A DNA stretch of 64,000 bases from assembly GCF_964199755.1 (NCBI RefSeq), contig NC_133911.1, forward strand, positions 4,305,001 through 4,369,000, given 5' to 3'. The notes under the pieces were generated by a model, which did not search any database, was not told the DNA's origin, and saw nothing but the letters and a program-made list of their open reading frames with translations. Within the stretch, counting starts at the first letter, position 1, and each line of letters opens with the position of its first letter. This document shows positions 34,283 through 47,029 of the stretch, in pieces. The translations under genes and the position numbers were made by a program. Source of the stretch: Larus michahellis (lineage: Eukaryota > Chordata > Aves > Charadriiformes > Laridae).

Positions 34283-34535
34283 ATGGAATCATAGAATCGC
34301 CTAGGGATTCTATGCAAGGGACCTTTCAGATCATCGAGTCCAACCATCAGCACAACTCTGACAAAAACCATCACAAACCATAACACTAAGCACCACGTCT
34401 GCCTGGCTTTTAAATACCTCCAGCGATGGTGCCTCAACCACTTCCCTGGGCAGCCTGTTCCAATGCTCGATAACCCTTTCAGTGTCAAAATTTTTCCTAA
34501 TATCCAGTCTAAACCACCCCAGCATGGAGATGCCT
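34283..34535 (-). mobile_element. CR1 LINE 3' portion (-), older subfamily
   Basis: Inverted copy with ATCATAGAATCGCC, GACCTTTCAGATCATCGAGTCCAACCATC and CCTCCAGCGATGGTGCCTCAACCAC, the same subfamily as 22340-22620. It shows a small internal hairpin at the tip (AGAATC...GGATTCTATG). The - strand peptide RLDIRKNF...[19 protein letters not shown] is the usual ORF2 end. The 5' limit is approximate. Confidence 0.93.
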
Positions 34536-37500
34536 CCAGTCTCTGCACGGGCTTCTTCAATGCTCTGGAGTTCCCCACCAAGAATTGCTCTATTGTTGCC
34601 CATCCTGAGCAATTTTCACAGCTTTTTTTGGTGGTACCTGAGACAAATCCCTTTTGCTAAACGTCAAGTGCAGAGTGCCCACCCAAGCGCCATCCTGGCT
34701 GTGGCGGGTATGGCATGTGTTAGGGACAAGGGACTTTGCATCCTCACCCGCTGGGAAGAAAGCCGACTCATCAGCGACTGACCACTGTGAGTACGGAGCT
34801 GAATTTGGATTCATTTCTTTCCCAGGCGAGGAATACAGTGAAATAACTAAGAGACAGACGGCCAACATTAAGAGCTCACCCCACTATGTGCATTTGCAGT
34901 GTTAAACTGAGCCCGGCTGACGTGGACCTCACAGAGGGAATAAGCATCTGTGTGGCCGCATTGTCGTCTCTTTGCAGAACGACTTTCTTCACTACAAGGG
35001 GAGATGTGTTCAGCAGCCTGGGGCCCACCAGGGCTATTGTGCTGCTTACAGACTTTAAAATAAATAAGTCTTGATCCCTCAGCTATAACCCTCAGCAGCA
35101 TCAGTGTCAACCTCTGTCTGTCCGGGCCTGGGTGAACACATCCCTCCGGTCCCGCTCCGTCCCAAGCCTGTTTGCGGCGTTTGAACTTTCCTGACATTGT
35201 CAAGACACGGAGTTCCACAAGGCAGCGGCTTTGTTAAATGACTTTCTGAAGGGACGGCGACCCAGTGTGGGAGGGTGAGGGCAGCCATTTGGAGAGCAAA
35301 CAAGAGCAGAAGAGAGAAAAATGCAGTTTACGACGGGCACAAATGTTAAAGCCTGCGAGAAACACAGAGAACATTAATCCATTAAGGACCAAATGGATGC
35401 CATAAACCAGGAATTTTTGGTTTATTCCTATTGCTTTGATTATAGCTCCACATTACCAAGCGTTTCCCCAGACTGCAAAGGAGAAACTAAACCTTCGCCT
35501 TCCACATAGGCTTTGTAAACCAGGGGAAGAAGTTTCTTATGCCGGTTTCCTCACTGTATAATCCAACAGAACATCTCCCCTCATCCACCTCTTAAAGAGG
35601 ACGCCAAGCTGGGTGCTGTCGCATCTACACGAAAGGCAGCAATTCCAGAGGCTAAAGAAAGACTAAACCGCACAATTCCCACGTGTTGCCCGCTGGCCAC
35701 TTCCTCCCTCTACATTTATAGCACGCTCTATTCTCGATTAGCAGAAGGGATGTTGCCCGGCTAATTAGCCAGCGAGAGAGAAGGATTCATTCCCGAACTT
35801 TGAAGCGGCAGAGCGTGCTAACTGTCAGGATGTGATGTTGTATTGGCGTCACTTCCTCTCTTTCAGTCTCACCCTACAACCTTCCTTTTCTCTTTAGCCG
35901 ACAACTAAATCATTCTGCAGAGTGACACGGTGTATTGCCCAGATCCTGTTTAGAAATGAAACCCACTGGACTTGACAGGCTACGATGTGAAAAAAAAAAA
36001 TAAAAAAAATCCATTACTCCGCAGTTTCATCTTGCAGGTGAAGGCCTTTTGCAAGATTTTAACCTTCCCTTTTGCTTTATGTTACCCTCCTGCTCAGATG
36101 CCACCAGCTGAATAAGAGCAATTTTCTTTCAAATGCAAGGAACGGCAATAAAAGCGGCAGGAAAATCACTCCTAAGCAAATGGTAAGCCCGTGACATGCA
36201 AAAGAGAGGGTGCTTTGCTGTCACGGGTGGATGTATTGCTGCTTGCCTGACCTCCACGGATCCAAGCTTAAAAGCAGGAGCAGATTCCTTTAAAAAGGGA
36301 TTTTAAAAAATCAAGCCAAATCAAAATGAGCTGATAGATATCACGAATAAAGACTTTTCAGTAAGGTCTTCCAAGGATAAGAACTAGTTTTCCCCAAAAG
36401 AATCTGGTAGCTTCCAAATTAAGGCCTCAAGATAAGCTCAACTCTGGAATATATTAATTAAAAGTGAGACCAAAGAAAGCCTTCCCCCCCCCACACACAC
36501 ACACATGCACTAAGGGGATTGCACCAGTTTGATTTCAGTCAGTTTCCAAACCATATGGTTACCCTGATGCAAAGCCATTTACCTGCATCTTAGACACGCG
36601 CAGACACCTACAAGGAATAGGGTAGAGCAACTTGGTGAGTCACCAGAGATGAGCTCAGCTCTCCTCATCAGCCGCACGCGTTGCTGCGAGTCGGTAACGC
36701 GGCTCCGTTCGGCAGCTATTAGCTGGTTCATTCCATCTGCTCATACCCTCTGGTAGGGAAAGCAACACGGTAGGAGAGGATAACACCAAGAACGTGTCAA
36801 ATAAAATGATTTGCAAGTGCCCGAAATGCAGAAGGAAAGACCTGCTCTGAGATGTAGAAGGCAGGAGATCTCCCATAGCCCAGCTCCTGCTCAAGCAGAC
36901 ATTAGAAAAGATCTCCCGGTCTCCTGAAGAGCCGCCTCTGGTATAGATACATCTCACTTTGCTGCCAAAAGCTTCAGTCCTGACTTTCAGGAATTCCCTC
37001 TCAGTTTACGCTCCGACTGCTGAAATATTTCTGAGACAAGAGGTACAGGGGACATGAGATTTTTTTTTTTTTTTTTTTTTCCGCTCTCCCAGATCTGCTG
37101 GACTTGATGCATGCAGACTACCAAACCGCCGGGAAATAACTTCCTCTCCTCATGCAGATGCAGCTGTAGACAAACTCACACCCCAGAGATGAAAGAGGGA
37201 ATGCAGCTTATCTCCAGCCCCGCTTTAACCCTAGTTTCATGTCCACAGCAGAATACAGGATGCCTTTGAAAGCAGAAGACGACTAGGGGTGGAAAGCAAT
37301 GAAGAACTGACTGATCTTTTAATATCACAGACAGCATCCTGTCTCATAGTCACATTTGGAAAAAATTCTCTTCTTAAGAAACAAACAGTAACCACGTTAT
37401 ATTGTGAGCATTACGTAGAGTTTGGCAAATAAGTTGCAGTGAATGGTTGAAGGGATTTTTCGTATTTTTTTTTTTCCTGCTCGTGGAAGGTTTTCTTCAG

Positions 37501-38011
37501 TAGATTCGTTATTTTGAAAGTATTTCTTCCCCAGTTCTGCCAGCTCCTGTTTGTTCACAGCCCGGTCCCCCGGTGTTTTTGGCAGCGAGCCGGTCGACTG
37601 TCTGCAGCCAGCGTGCCTGCTCACCTGGTTCCCCTCCAGTTCTCCGACTGGTGCCTGCACGACGTTAGCGTGGCAGCCTATTTCTCGTGGCTTTTATGCG
37701 TCTGAATTTCAGATTAATTTACAAATTATCCATACCCGTGGCTCAACCTCGGACAAATGTTCCTGGAGGAAGACTGCGACAGGCAGCTGGATTACACGTC
37801 CACATGCAAATACTGTTGGCTTGTGGATTCGCCACCCGTCGCAACCAAGGGTTGAAGCAGAGCTCACAGGTGGGACGTTTATAGGAAAACAGGTTTCAGA
37901 GTCAGACGGTTAGCAATTTTGTCAGGGAGGTAAAACAATGCAAAACGATCCGGTTTGACATGCAAGTCACCTGGAAAAATTCGAATTTGGGTGTGGGGGT
38001 GAATATCCCCT
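34536..38011. other. Non-coding stretch with enhancer-like blocks
   Basis: Single-copy DNA. The block 35300-36480 is repeat-free and A/T-rich with GAACATTAATCCATTAAGG, CTCGATTAGC, GGCTAATTAGCC (palindromic homeodomain site), and runs on past an A-run at 35991-36008. (CA)n at about 36490-36506, T22 at 37059-37080. No gene recognised. Confidence 0.5.
35740..35775. promoter_or_regulatory. Homeodomain-type site cluster with palindromic GGCTAATTAGCC
   Basis: CTCGATTAGCAG at about 35734 is followed by the perfect palindrome GGCTAATTAGCC at about 35759-35770, a strong paired TAAT core, in a repeat-free block. It is a candidate binding site for LIM or paired-class homeodomain proteins; unproven. Confidence 0.35.
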
Positions 38012-38128
38012 TAGGCTGGACAGGCCTCTGAGCAACCTGATCCAGTTGAAGATGTCCCTGCTCATGGCAGGGGGTTGGACTAGATGGTCTTTAAAGGTCC
38101 CTTCCCACCCAAACTATTCTATGGTTCC
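38012..38128 (+). mobile_element. CR1 LINE 3' end (+), about 117 bp
   Basis: AGGCTGGACAGGCCTCTGAGCAACCTGATCCAG...GGTCCCTTCCCACCCAAACTATTCTATGGTTCC is the CR1 terminus of the AGCAACCTG/ATGTCCCTGCTCATGGCAGG subfamily. Confidence 0.92.
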
Positions 38129-38560
38129 TTGTCAGACATATTTAATGCTGACTACTGTGACAGACACGATCCAGGGCCAGGCAGAACCTCAGCCCGATCC
38201 AGCTTATCCGTTCCAATACCAGAGAACATTTCTCCCACTCCTGCCCAGCGTTCGTGCTGCTCCAATGTCCATGTTCATTCAGCTTCCAATCAAGTGGAAA
38301 GCAAACATCTCTGGGACATGGAGAGCCTTTTCTTTCTGCCTTTATTTCTTTTCTCTCTCTCTCATTCTTCCTTTCGCCAGACTCTAGTGATCAACGGTCG
38401 AGAATTTTTCTTTTTTTTCCTTAAAAAAAAAAAAAACCAAACCAAACAAGCAGGGGAGCAGGCTGGGCAAGTTGACTTGGCCAAGGGATGAATAGGCCGG
38501 GCTGAAGGGGGGACGGACGGGGCGGTGGAGCGGGGCGGCGTGGTTGCCCATTGTGGGGCT
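38129..38560. other. Non-coding stretch
   Basis: Unique DNA between a CR1 end and the conserved-looking block; contains an A-run at 38422-38435 followed by ACCAAACCAAACAAGC. Confidence 0.5.
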
Positions 38561-39075
38561 GCCCGGGGTCAGGCCGGACCATATGTCACCATTCCTGGGC
38601 GCGGGGTCTCCATGGAGCCCCATCAGCTGGGCCCTTTGTCCCCGCGTCCCCCCACCATATATTCATGGCAGAAACAAATTGATACATACAAGCGCCCACC
38701 CCGTTGGGCTCACATGACACATTGGAAGCCGACAATAAAAGGACATTTCAGACTGTTTAAAATCTTGAGAAAGGGCCGGTTTCCATGGCGATGGGATGGG
38801 AGGCCTGTTGCGGCCCATTAAACTCCAATCACATGTAAATTTTTCCCCGGGCCTTGCTCCGCATTCATCTCGGCCTCCGAGCAAGGGGGGACCGCCCGAG
38901 CTGCAGAATAGCCCCCGACAATAACCAGTTTGTTTATCAATTCAGGTGCCGTTTAATTGGCTCCATTCAGCCCCCTCTTTGTTTAAAGTAATAACCTTTA
39001 CAAAGCCCCACTGATTTATAATTTCCAGCACTCTATTAGATAGGCTTCTTTAAACCCTCCGTGCCACCTCATCTC
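38560..39075. promoter_or_regulatory. Strong candidate developmental enhancer (repeat-free, motif-rich)
   Basis: About 500 bp free of repeats, with CCATATATTCATGG, CAAATTGATACATACAAGC, TTTCCATGGCGATGG, CATTAAACTCCAATCACATG, GACAATAACCAGTTTGTTTATCAATTC, GTTTAATTGGCTCC and TATAATTTCC. These are SRF-like, RFX, SOX-like (ACAATAAC), forkhead (TGTTTATC) and homeodomain cores. Base composition is unlike the CR1-rich flanks. It is 24.6 kb from the HES4 stop codon. Conservation and activity are untested. Confidence 0.45.
38779..38793 (+). promoter_or_regulatory. RFX X-box-like site
   Basis: GTTTCCATGGCGATG matches the RFX X-box pattern (GTTNCCATGGNNAC) at all but one core position, within the repeat-free block. 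Binding is inferred. Confidence 0.4.
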
Positions 39076-39376
39076 TGGGAAGGAATAAATCAAGGCGACA
39101 CCCTTCGTGTTGGTACCCGCTCGTGGAAAGGCCTGTGATGCTGGAGGAGCCTCCTGGCAGCCATCCGGCCCCATTTCAGCGTGTCAGGGCCGTGTTTGCT
39201 GAAGGTGGTACGACGGCTCTGACCTCGCGTTAAACTCTTGCTCCTCGGCAGCGTGGAGGAGTGCCGTGGTTTGTTTAAACACCGTTGCCCTGGAGGTCTG
39301 CGAAGGGCTAAGAGTCAGAGAGAAACTGTCTTGAGCCCAAGCTGATGGGAAGCATGGAGAAAACTTATTTTAGCAA
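39076..39376. other. Non-coding stretch
   Basis: Unique DNA after the enhancer-like block; no gene or repeat recognised. Confidence 0.5.
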
Positions 39377-39500
39377 TAATCATAGAATCATCAAATAGAA
39401 GGAACCTTTGAAGGCCACGGGCAGGGACATCTTCAACTAGATGAGGTTGCTCAGAGCCCCATCCAACCTGACCTTGAGCGTTTCCAGGGATGGGGCATCT
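39377..39500 (-). mobile_element. CR1 LINE 3' end (-)
   Basis: AATCATAGAATCATCAAATAGAAGGAACCTTTGAAGGCC...AGGTTGCTCAGAGCCCCATCCAACCTGACCTTGAG is a diverged inverted CR1 terminus. It has lost the usual TTGG word next to the octamers. Confidence 0.9.
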
Positions 39501-39538
39501 GCTAGATAGGATGCTAGATAGGTTGCTACATAGGATGG
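39501..39538. repeat. 12-bp tandem repeat, 3 copies
   Basis: GCTAGATAGGAT, GCTAGATAGGTT and GCTACATAGGAT follow each other at the 5' edge of the CR1 fragment. It is simple slippage-type sequence. Confidence 0.75.
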
Positions 39539-42278
39539 GGAAGTTGCAGACCCCATATTCTAGAAAATATAGCCTGAACCTCCTAAAATATCCTGGAAAA
39601 AAACTTCCCAGGAATACCGTCCCAGACAAAGCTCCCAGCCAGAAGCAGCTCTGGGGAGGAGAATTAATTGGCCACTTGAGACAGACGATAAAAGATAAAG
39701 CTAAGTCCTGTGAAGACATGGTGCCTTGACTAACCATTACTAGATTTACTCTATCATCCTCTGCTCAGGGAAGGAACTCCTGTGGCAAAAAGCACATGGG
39801 CCATCTAGTCACGAAAGCAGGCCACAAGTGCTGGCCAGAACTCCCGCCTCGTGCAGTCTGCTGCACAGATGCACCAAGGGGAGGAAAGGGACATTATCCC
39901 AATACTGGTCACCCGTCGTCAAGTTAAAATTCCAGGTTTTTTTGGGGGGGTGGCGGGGGGGTAGTGGAAACGACAGCTTGCATCCCCTCGGTTTTTGATT
40001 CTTGATGGGAAGAACTGTCTATTAATAAGGCAAAAGATGGGCCCTTGGTGAAAGTCCGGCGTTTGTGCACCCTGTGCCTCCTACTCAATAGATCCCGCTG
40101 GAAGAGCTCCCTCTGAGCAGGGGCCAACAGGGTCTCGTGCAGGCAGCTTTGGCCAACTTGTTGTCTGACAAAGCAGTGCAAAACACAGAGGACACGGACT
40201 TTTCGGGTCTTCTTCAGAAAGCCTTTCATCCTTGCTAGGGATGAAGGAAGCACAGAGCCAGGCCTGCCAGGCGCAGGGCCTGTTGTGGCAAGCCTGGTTA
40301 TGACAACTGACAAACCACTCAGGAACCTGAATAAAGGGTAAATTGAATAAAGATGCCACAGTGGCATTGACAGAGGGTATGATTAGCCTCGCTTGTCACC
40401 TGTGTTGGCTCCTCCGTCCTTGGGGACCGCAAATATCACGTTCTGTGGCAGGGCGGTGAACAGGAGGGGAGGGAAACGCTAACGAAGTTGCCAAGCTAAT
40501 GTTAGGCTCAGCCCCACCTCAGAGCATGAAGTTGCTTCGTTTCCTTGTATGCGGAAAAGGCTGCAGTTTGCAGTGGTACCACCTCGTGGTACCGGGCATC
40601 CTTCAGGGAATCATGGAATCACAGAATCCTTCTCACACGCTAATGTCTGCAGGCAAGGGACTGCACAACCAGCTCAGCTTTCCCCAAGTAAATCACTAGT
40701 TCATCTGGCCTCAGAAAAAAAGCTAGAAACACAGTGTCTAAAGGCACAGAAATAAGGCAAAATAACATCAAAGAGGGCTATTTTTGATAACGGTTGGGGT
40801 TTGTTTGGTTTTTTTAACCAGGCGTCACTACTTGGAGCTTGAACATCTGAGTATTTAAAAAAGTTCCCAATTGCTTTTTACTTTCATAGCGGATAGCAAG
40901 AAAAGCATCCTCCTGACTTTACACCCTGCGCTTGAGAGGAGACTCAGATCCCATGCTTTGACCAGAGGATCCACTTTGGCGGGGGAGCAGAGGGAAAGGG
41001 AAGCAGAAGAGAAGGTCAGGGGTTAAATGGCAGGATTGGAAAGTTTTTTGCAAGTGAAAAGTGGGTTTGGCAAACCTGAGAGTAATCCCAATGGTTTGCA
41101 AAGCTTTCAAACTTGCCCCCCAGCCCATGGAAAGCTGCCCCTCACTGTTGTTTAGTCACAGGGCGAGAAGGAGCAAATCCATGAATACATTATCATCTAG
41201 ACAATGAGCTCACATCCCAATCTTTAGTTTTCAAATGAGACTTAAAAAAAAAAACAAACCAAAAAACCCGCACACACCCCAAAAAACACCCAACCTGACA
41301 CAAACATGAAAGCCCCCAGATTTTTCTCCACTCTTTTCTCAGCTCCATCATGCAGAGAAGCTGCTCAGAATACCCCCGCTCCACACACATGCACGCATCT
41401 CCTCGCTGATAGCGAGACACGGTCTAATTAAGAAGAAATCCGCACAAACCCCTTACAAAGTCTGAGTGGCAGGTTATTATTGTAGCAAAGTGCAACCTCT
41501 GCCATTTTGTCAGGAAAGCCCATCAAATTAGAGAGAAATAAGATGTCCATCTGTTTCACAAATGGCAGCGCTGAAAAAAAAAATAAAAAAAAAAATCGAG
41601 ATTCCCACAAGTTCCTTAAATCCCAATTATTCCCAGATTATCTTTTGAGATCTGGCAATCTCAGTTGAATAAACCTGCGGGCTCGTTACTGACAGCCTGG
41701 TGCATCTCTAAGGAGGGCGGTGGGGAATCCAGGCCGCTGGATGAAGGTGTCAATCCCCGGGGTGACCCCGGGGGTGAGGGATGCTGCATTACGGGCTGAC
41801 AGCGGATAAACAGTCTCCGCGCACCCTCGCCTTTGGCACCGCAGCCGGGTAAACAGAGAGGACAGTCGCCTTAGAAAGTTAAAGAATAACGAGGGTGGAG
41901 GAGGGGTTGGGGGAGAAACGCGGAGCTTTATCCTGGCTGCGGGGACTTCAAACCAAGAGTGAGGTAAATCGTATCAGAAGGGAGAAAGGCAAGAAGTCAT
42001 CACGCTGGTTACAGAGGTGGCTTTTCAGCTGTGTCAGCGATCAGTGCTTCCTTTCGCACAAGGAGACCAACCTCAGAAAGGCCTTTCATAGATGCCACGA
42101 GGGCTGTACCTTTTTTTTTTTTTTAAGCCACTCTGCAATCGTTTTCGTGAATGCTCCAAGCTTTGTTGTCTTTCCTGTTCCAGCTGGCCAGCAAGCGGCT
42201 GGCGACAGATTTACCCCAGAACTGTGAGAATGGAACAAGATCGTCCTCATCTCTTGCCACTAATCTCTAGATTACCTT
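39539..42278. other. Non-coding stretch, no gene seen
   Basis: Single-copy DNA. A CR1-like tip (AATCATGGAATCACAGAATCC) at 40609-40633, a 10-bp palindrome GTGGTACCAC at about 40573-40582, A-rich runs at 41248-41258 and 41573-41595, T-run at 42111-42124. No gene recognised. Confidence 0.5.
40609..40633 (-). mobile_element. Tiny CR1 terminus remnant
   Basis: AATCATGGAATCACAGAATCC resembles the inverted octamer end of CR1, but the adjoining GGTTGGAAGGGACC word is missing, so this is tentative. Confidence 0.4.
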
Positions 42279-42400
42279 CGTAGAATGGTTCAGGTTGGAA
42301 GGGACCTTAAAGATCATCCAGTTCCACCCCCTGCTCTGGGCAGGGACACCTCCCACTAGACCAGGCTGCTTAAATCCCATTCCAGCCCGGCCTTACACCA
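42279..42400 (-). mobile_element. CR1 LINE 3' end (-)
   Basis: GTAGAATGGTTCAGGTTGGAAGGGACCTTAAAGATCATCCAGTTCCACCCCCTGC...GACACCTCCCACTAGACCAGGCTGC is a clear inverted CR1 terminus, 5'-truncated. Confidence 0.93.
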
Positions 42401-45400
42401 CGTCTTCTCTCTCTCTCATTTCCCCAACAAGGCTATGGTTACTGCCACCCTCACTTTTCGGGCTTTTCCAAAATACAGTTGACTTTAGTTGCAGACTTTT
42501 GCTGTGGAGCCTTCTTTACTTCTCCACTCTCAAAATCCATTTAGTTTAAAAAGAACAATGAGACTGGGCACATAGAGTTCAAGTTCCACCTCTAACACAC
42601 TCCTTGTTCCCCGCCCTTCTGCTTCACCCACAGAGCTTGATCCTTATTTCGTTTACCCCGAAGTGGAGAGGATGTTCTCTTGAAAGTCAAGCAGGTACAA
42701 GAGTGCATATAAAGGCAAGTTCACGTCCCACACGATTAAACTCGTTCATCCTCTTTCCATCATGGGGCCACAAAAGGAGATAAGAGACTTTTGGCAGCCA
42801 ACGCTCCTGTAGATCCATTGGCTGGGGAAACCAGGGTGATGGCAGGCAACTGTGGTCCCATGGCTGTGTCCACACGCCCTCACTCTAAACAGGTCAAGAA
42901 GAATCCACAACTCTCCCCACTCCAGCTGCCCTGACAGCATGGATGTACATGGAAAAACTTTTTGAAGCTTTTTCCTTTTTTTTTTTTTTTTTTCCTATTC
43001 CGAAGCTTTGATTGCAATTCCTTTTGACTTTCAGCTCCAGGGAACTCCCCTTCTTGAAGGTAGCGCTTGGCAGATGAGGGGGAACTTCACAGCAGAGATT
43101 TCAGGCTGAGTCCCGGAGAGAGGACAGGCAAGCAGGGGATGGGGTGGGTGGGAAAAACTCATCGCTTTATTTAATTGTTCTAACAATCAAGGCTTTCCAG
43201 AACGTTGCTGGGAGCACACACGCTTCAAATCTGCATACATTTCCACTTCAAACACTACACAGAAGCATCCTTATTGCTAAAACTGGTGTCCCAGCTCCCC
43301 AAAACGAAAGCTTCTCCAACCTCTCTCCAAAAGCTATGCTGAAGTTAAAAAAAAAACAAACTAAAAATAAAAAAATAATAAGAGAGAGGCAAAAAAGGAA
43401 GCCCCAAAGCTTAGTCATGGTGTTCCCTGTCTGGAAGTGTTCCGTGCCAGGTTCCTGGGACTCGAGAGCAAAGCACTGAAGCTCTCGAGCTGATGAAATG
43501 AAGAGCTTTGACCACAGCAGGGCTCAGGAGATGCCCACATTTCAGTCCAACTGGATTCCCAAAAGCCGGTCCCAGTGTGCAGCCCGAAACCTTGGCCCAC
43601 AGCAACCAAGGATCCAGATCTCCTTTCTTTTACCAGTGTCCTGGGACAGTTTTCCAAAGATAACACAATAGCTTTTTGCCAAAAAAATAAGCAAGGAAAT
43701 GAAAAGGCAGTAGGAGGCATTGGGATGAAAAACCACAAAGCCTAGAGCTTTTCCAGGGAGAAAAGAGCAAAGATTTCGGTCATCTCAAGGAACACAAACA
43801 CAGCCTCCCAGAAATGGGTATTGGTAATAACTCCTGGTACAAAGAAGTTTGGAAGGAAACTTTTCAGCCAGACTGTGGCATTTGAAGGAGGGCTATTTAA
43901 TGCCTTTTACAAAACTTTCTCTGTCCTCTTTGCCCGGCTGCTACACCCAAGATTTCATGAGCACGCGTTGGGATGCAGCAGGAGCAACGGGACCACAGAC
44001 GCAGCTTCGCTGCCGTGCCTCGGCCTGTGGGAAGCCTCCCACTGGTTTTGGTGGTCAGGTTTCCAGAGCAGGCTGCCTCTGGCCACTGGAGATGATGCCT
44101 GTCGGCCAAGAGTTGAGGTAAAAATAGAAGGGAAACAGTGAAAAACGCGTTTGGTTTGTGAGCTGCCCCAAGAAGCCAACCGGAATGCAAGAAACGCAAA
44201 TACCTATGGGAAAAGCAGCTGGAGAGAGGCAGGGAGACGGAAGGCAGGCATTAATATTCCAGGGAGAGGTTGCCCTCCAGAACCACTGGCCTTCCCTGGA
44301 ATTTACTCCCCCTTGCTGCACCCTGCAGCAAAGCAGAGCTGTGGGACCGTCCCAGCCGGGTCCCTTCCATGGATCCCTGATGGGAAAGAGTCAGGGGGTC
44401 TCTGGTGCCAGCCACACCTCTCTTCGTCAAAGGCATTAATAGAGCAAAGGGGGAAGAAAAAAGAAAACAACTTTTTATTGATGACCCAGATTGTTTTTTT
44501 AATGTTGCTGGGGAGGGCAAAAATAAACAACAATCTGCTATATTGAAATCGGGACACCTACCAGGTCAAACTATGCCCGCATTAAATTGTCTGATGGGAC
44601 AATTTCCATACAAATGCTGAAAAGAGGCAGTTGCAAAAGAGAAAAGCCAAAAAAAAAAAAAAAGGGGGGTGGGGTGGGTGGAGGAAAAAAAAAAAAAAAA
44701 AGCCCTCCACAAGCCACAGACACAAAACTGAAACTCTTGATTTCATTGTGCGCTTGTGACAAGAGCAAACCCAAAATCAAAGAGTTTCATGGTCATTTTT
44801 CTATCAGAAAGTGATGTCGAGTGAATAACTTATTTACATGCCAATGTGTAGCACTGAAATGGCCCAGGATGGGAAAAAAACAGGCCCTCTGTTATCAACA
44901 ATGATAGCAGCGGATCCTGGGAGCCACCCCGGGAGGAGGACCTTAACGAGGCAATGGCTGCAGCAGGAGAATGGCAATGAGTTTTTAATTGGTGACACAT
45001 TATATTTATCAAACTGACAGCAGAGGGGGAGAGCAGCAACCTCCTCGTTGTGTGTTTTCCTTACACGACTTCCTTTGAACCCATTCACGTGTGAAAAGAA
45101 TTTAAAGGTTATGGGGGGGGGGGGGGGGGGGCGAAAAAAGAGGAGGGGGAAGGGAGGGAAGAAACCCTTGTAATAATCCAGCATCATCCTGAATGATAAC
45201 ACTGAATTATTCAGTAGGGTCCTTAAAAGGGTGGCTAAATCAAGGCTGAAACAAAGCCGGAGTGATGCCATTGTGCCGGCTCCTACCACTCGGGGCCTAT
45301 TTAAAACCAGGCAAGAGAAGGGAAGCAGGGGAGGAAAAAAGTCCTTTCAGAGTCATTTAGCGAACCAGAATGGACTCTGTTTCATGGCATGGCAGAGTTA

Positions 45401-47029
45401 TTAAGAAGTGTTTAATATTTGTAATCAGATCCTTTTGTTAGCTCAGGGATGCCTGGGAGAGCCTGTGGAGCAAATCAGAGCCCTCACAACCGAGGAAAAG
45501 GGTCATTTTACAGACTTGGTCAAGGTTAGGAGAGGCAGGATTTGACTTCTTTCCCTTCTCCACCTCCTCTTTCCGAAGCGTTTCCATCCTTTGGCCAAGT
45601 CTGCCTCAGAAGGAGTTAGGGTCCATCATCCTCATTGGTTTTGGATACAGAATTTCCCTGGTTTTGCTCCCGGGATGATGCGAGCGAGCAACTCAGTCAA
45701 AGAACAAGCATGATGGTGACAGCCCAAATGCTGGTGGTTTCCCAAAGCTTTTTTCCCAGATGAGGGACAACGCTTTGCTTTATTTTCCCCCCCCCGCGAC
45801 CCAACTGGGCTCAAGCTTCTCCGGGTTGCAAAGGAATGGCATGGCAGAGGGAAAGCGGGGAGGCTGGCACCAATTCGCACAGGTATCCCTACCTCTTAGG
45901 GTCCGTCAAACACCGTACCTGCCTCGAGTGCCAGCTAACAAGCAGGAGAGTTTCTTTCTTGCCTTTGTCGCGTTCCACACCACACAGCAGCACGAGTAGC
46001 TTCCCCCCCCCCACTAAACCCATCCTTTCTCCTTTTAAGCCTTTCCTTTAATCATTTGTTGACCCAGGGTTTTACTGTCCACATTTGCTTTTTCTTTTTA
46101 AGCCCAGATCAGGTAAAAGACAAAGAAAGGAACACGACGAGTCTAATGAAATATTTAAGATTTTTTTCGAGGGAAAGTCTTGGAAGTGCTGACAAAGGTT
46201 TTGTTTGTTCCCGTCTTTTGTGAGAATTATTGGAGATGAGCCTGGAAGCAGGTTGCAAAAAGAGCCAGGGTCACTCCATATTGACGGGAACTGTGTTGGC
46301 ATTGGTCACAGCTGTGCTGCCTTGACTCCCAGCTGAGCCACCAGCCCCCCAGCCTTTGTCCCGCATTGTGAGCGGGACACGGCGCCAATTTTATACAAAG
46401 TTGATTGCACGGCCGCTTTGTTCCTCCCCCACCTCACACACGTATACACACACACACACACACACACTCTCTCACTCCCTTCTCGGATGGAAAAAAAAAA
46501 AAAAAAAAAAGAAGGGGAGTGACAATGTGATGAATTCCTCCACTGCTGGGCCGCATAATAAACTGAAACACTGCTGCCCTAGCTTTAAGAAAAAAAAAAA
46601 AATCGTATCCCACTGCTTCCCTCCTTGGAACCTGATTTTTTCCCACTAACTGCTCCCTGATTTATGGAGCCTCTCTTGTGTAGAGCATATGTGGCTCCGG
46701 GCATTTGGCATTCGCTGACATTTCGCTTAAGCAACTGTGAAAGGGCAAATTTTCCTTGAAACCGAGCTGCGGAAGAAACCCATGCAGCTATTTTCCCCCC
46801 TCCCTTCTCCCACCGCCCTCCCCTGGATGCAGCAGCAGCGCAGGTGGGGACCTTGAGCATCTCTGGAGCGAGGAGAGCATCCCGCTCCTCGTGCGGCATC
46901 GGCACCGCAGGTCCCCGTCCCGTGCCGCAGCAGCAAAGCTCAGTCCTTGGCTGCCCTTTCCATCAAGGATATCCATGCATGACAGTCCTTGCTGCATCTC
47001 CTCCGCCTGCCAGCCCTCACGGGCACTTC
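42401..47029. other. Non-coding stretch, no gene seen
   Basis: Single-copy DNA with many homopolymers: T-run 42976-42993, A-runs 44651-44664 and 44686-44701 around a G-rich bridge, a 19-G run at 45113-45131, (CA)n at 46445-46467 followed by an A-run at 46491-46510. A repeat-free block 44940-45060 has GTTTTTAATTGGTGACACATTATATTTATC and a CTCF-like CAGCAGAGGGGGAG. A second block at 46340-46420 has CGCCAATTTTATACAAAGTTGATTG. No gene recognised. Confidence 0.5.

Noticed and set aside
45478-45570. Possible further MIR relic (GAGGAAAAGGGTCATTTTACAGACTTGG)
   Set aside because: Only a few words fit and the order is incomplete.
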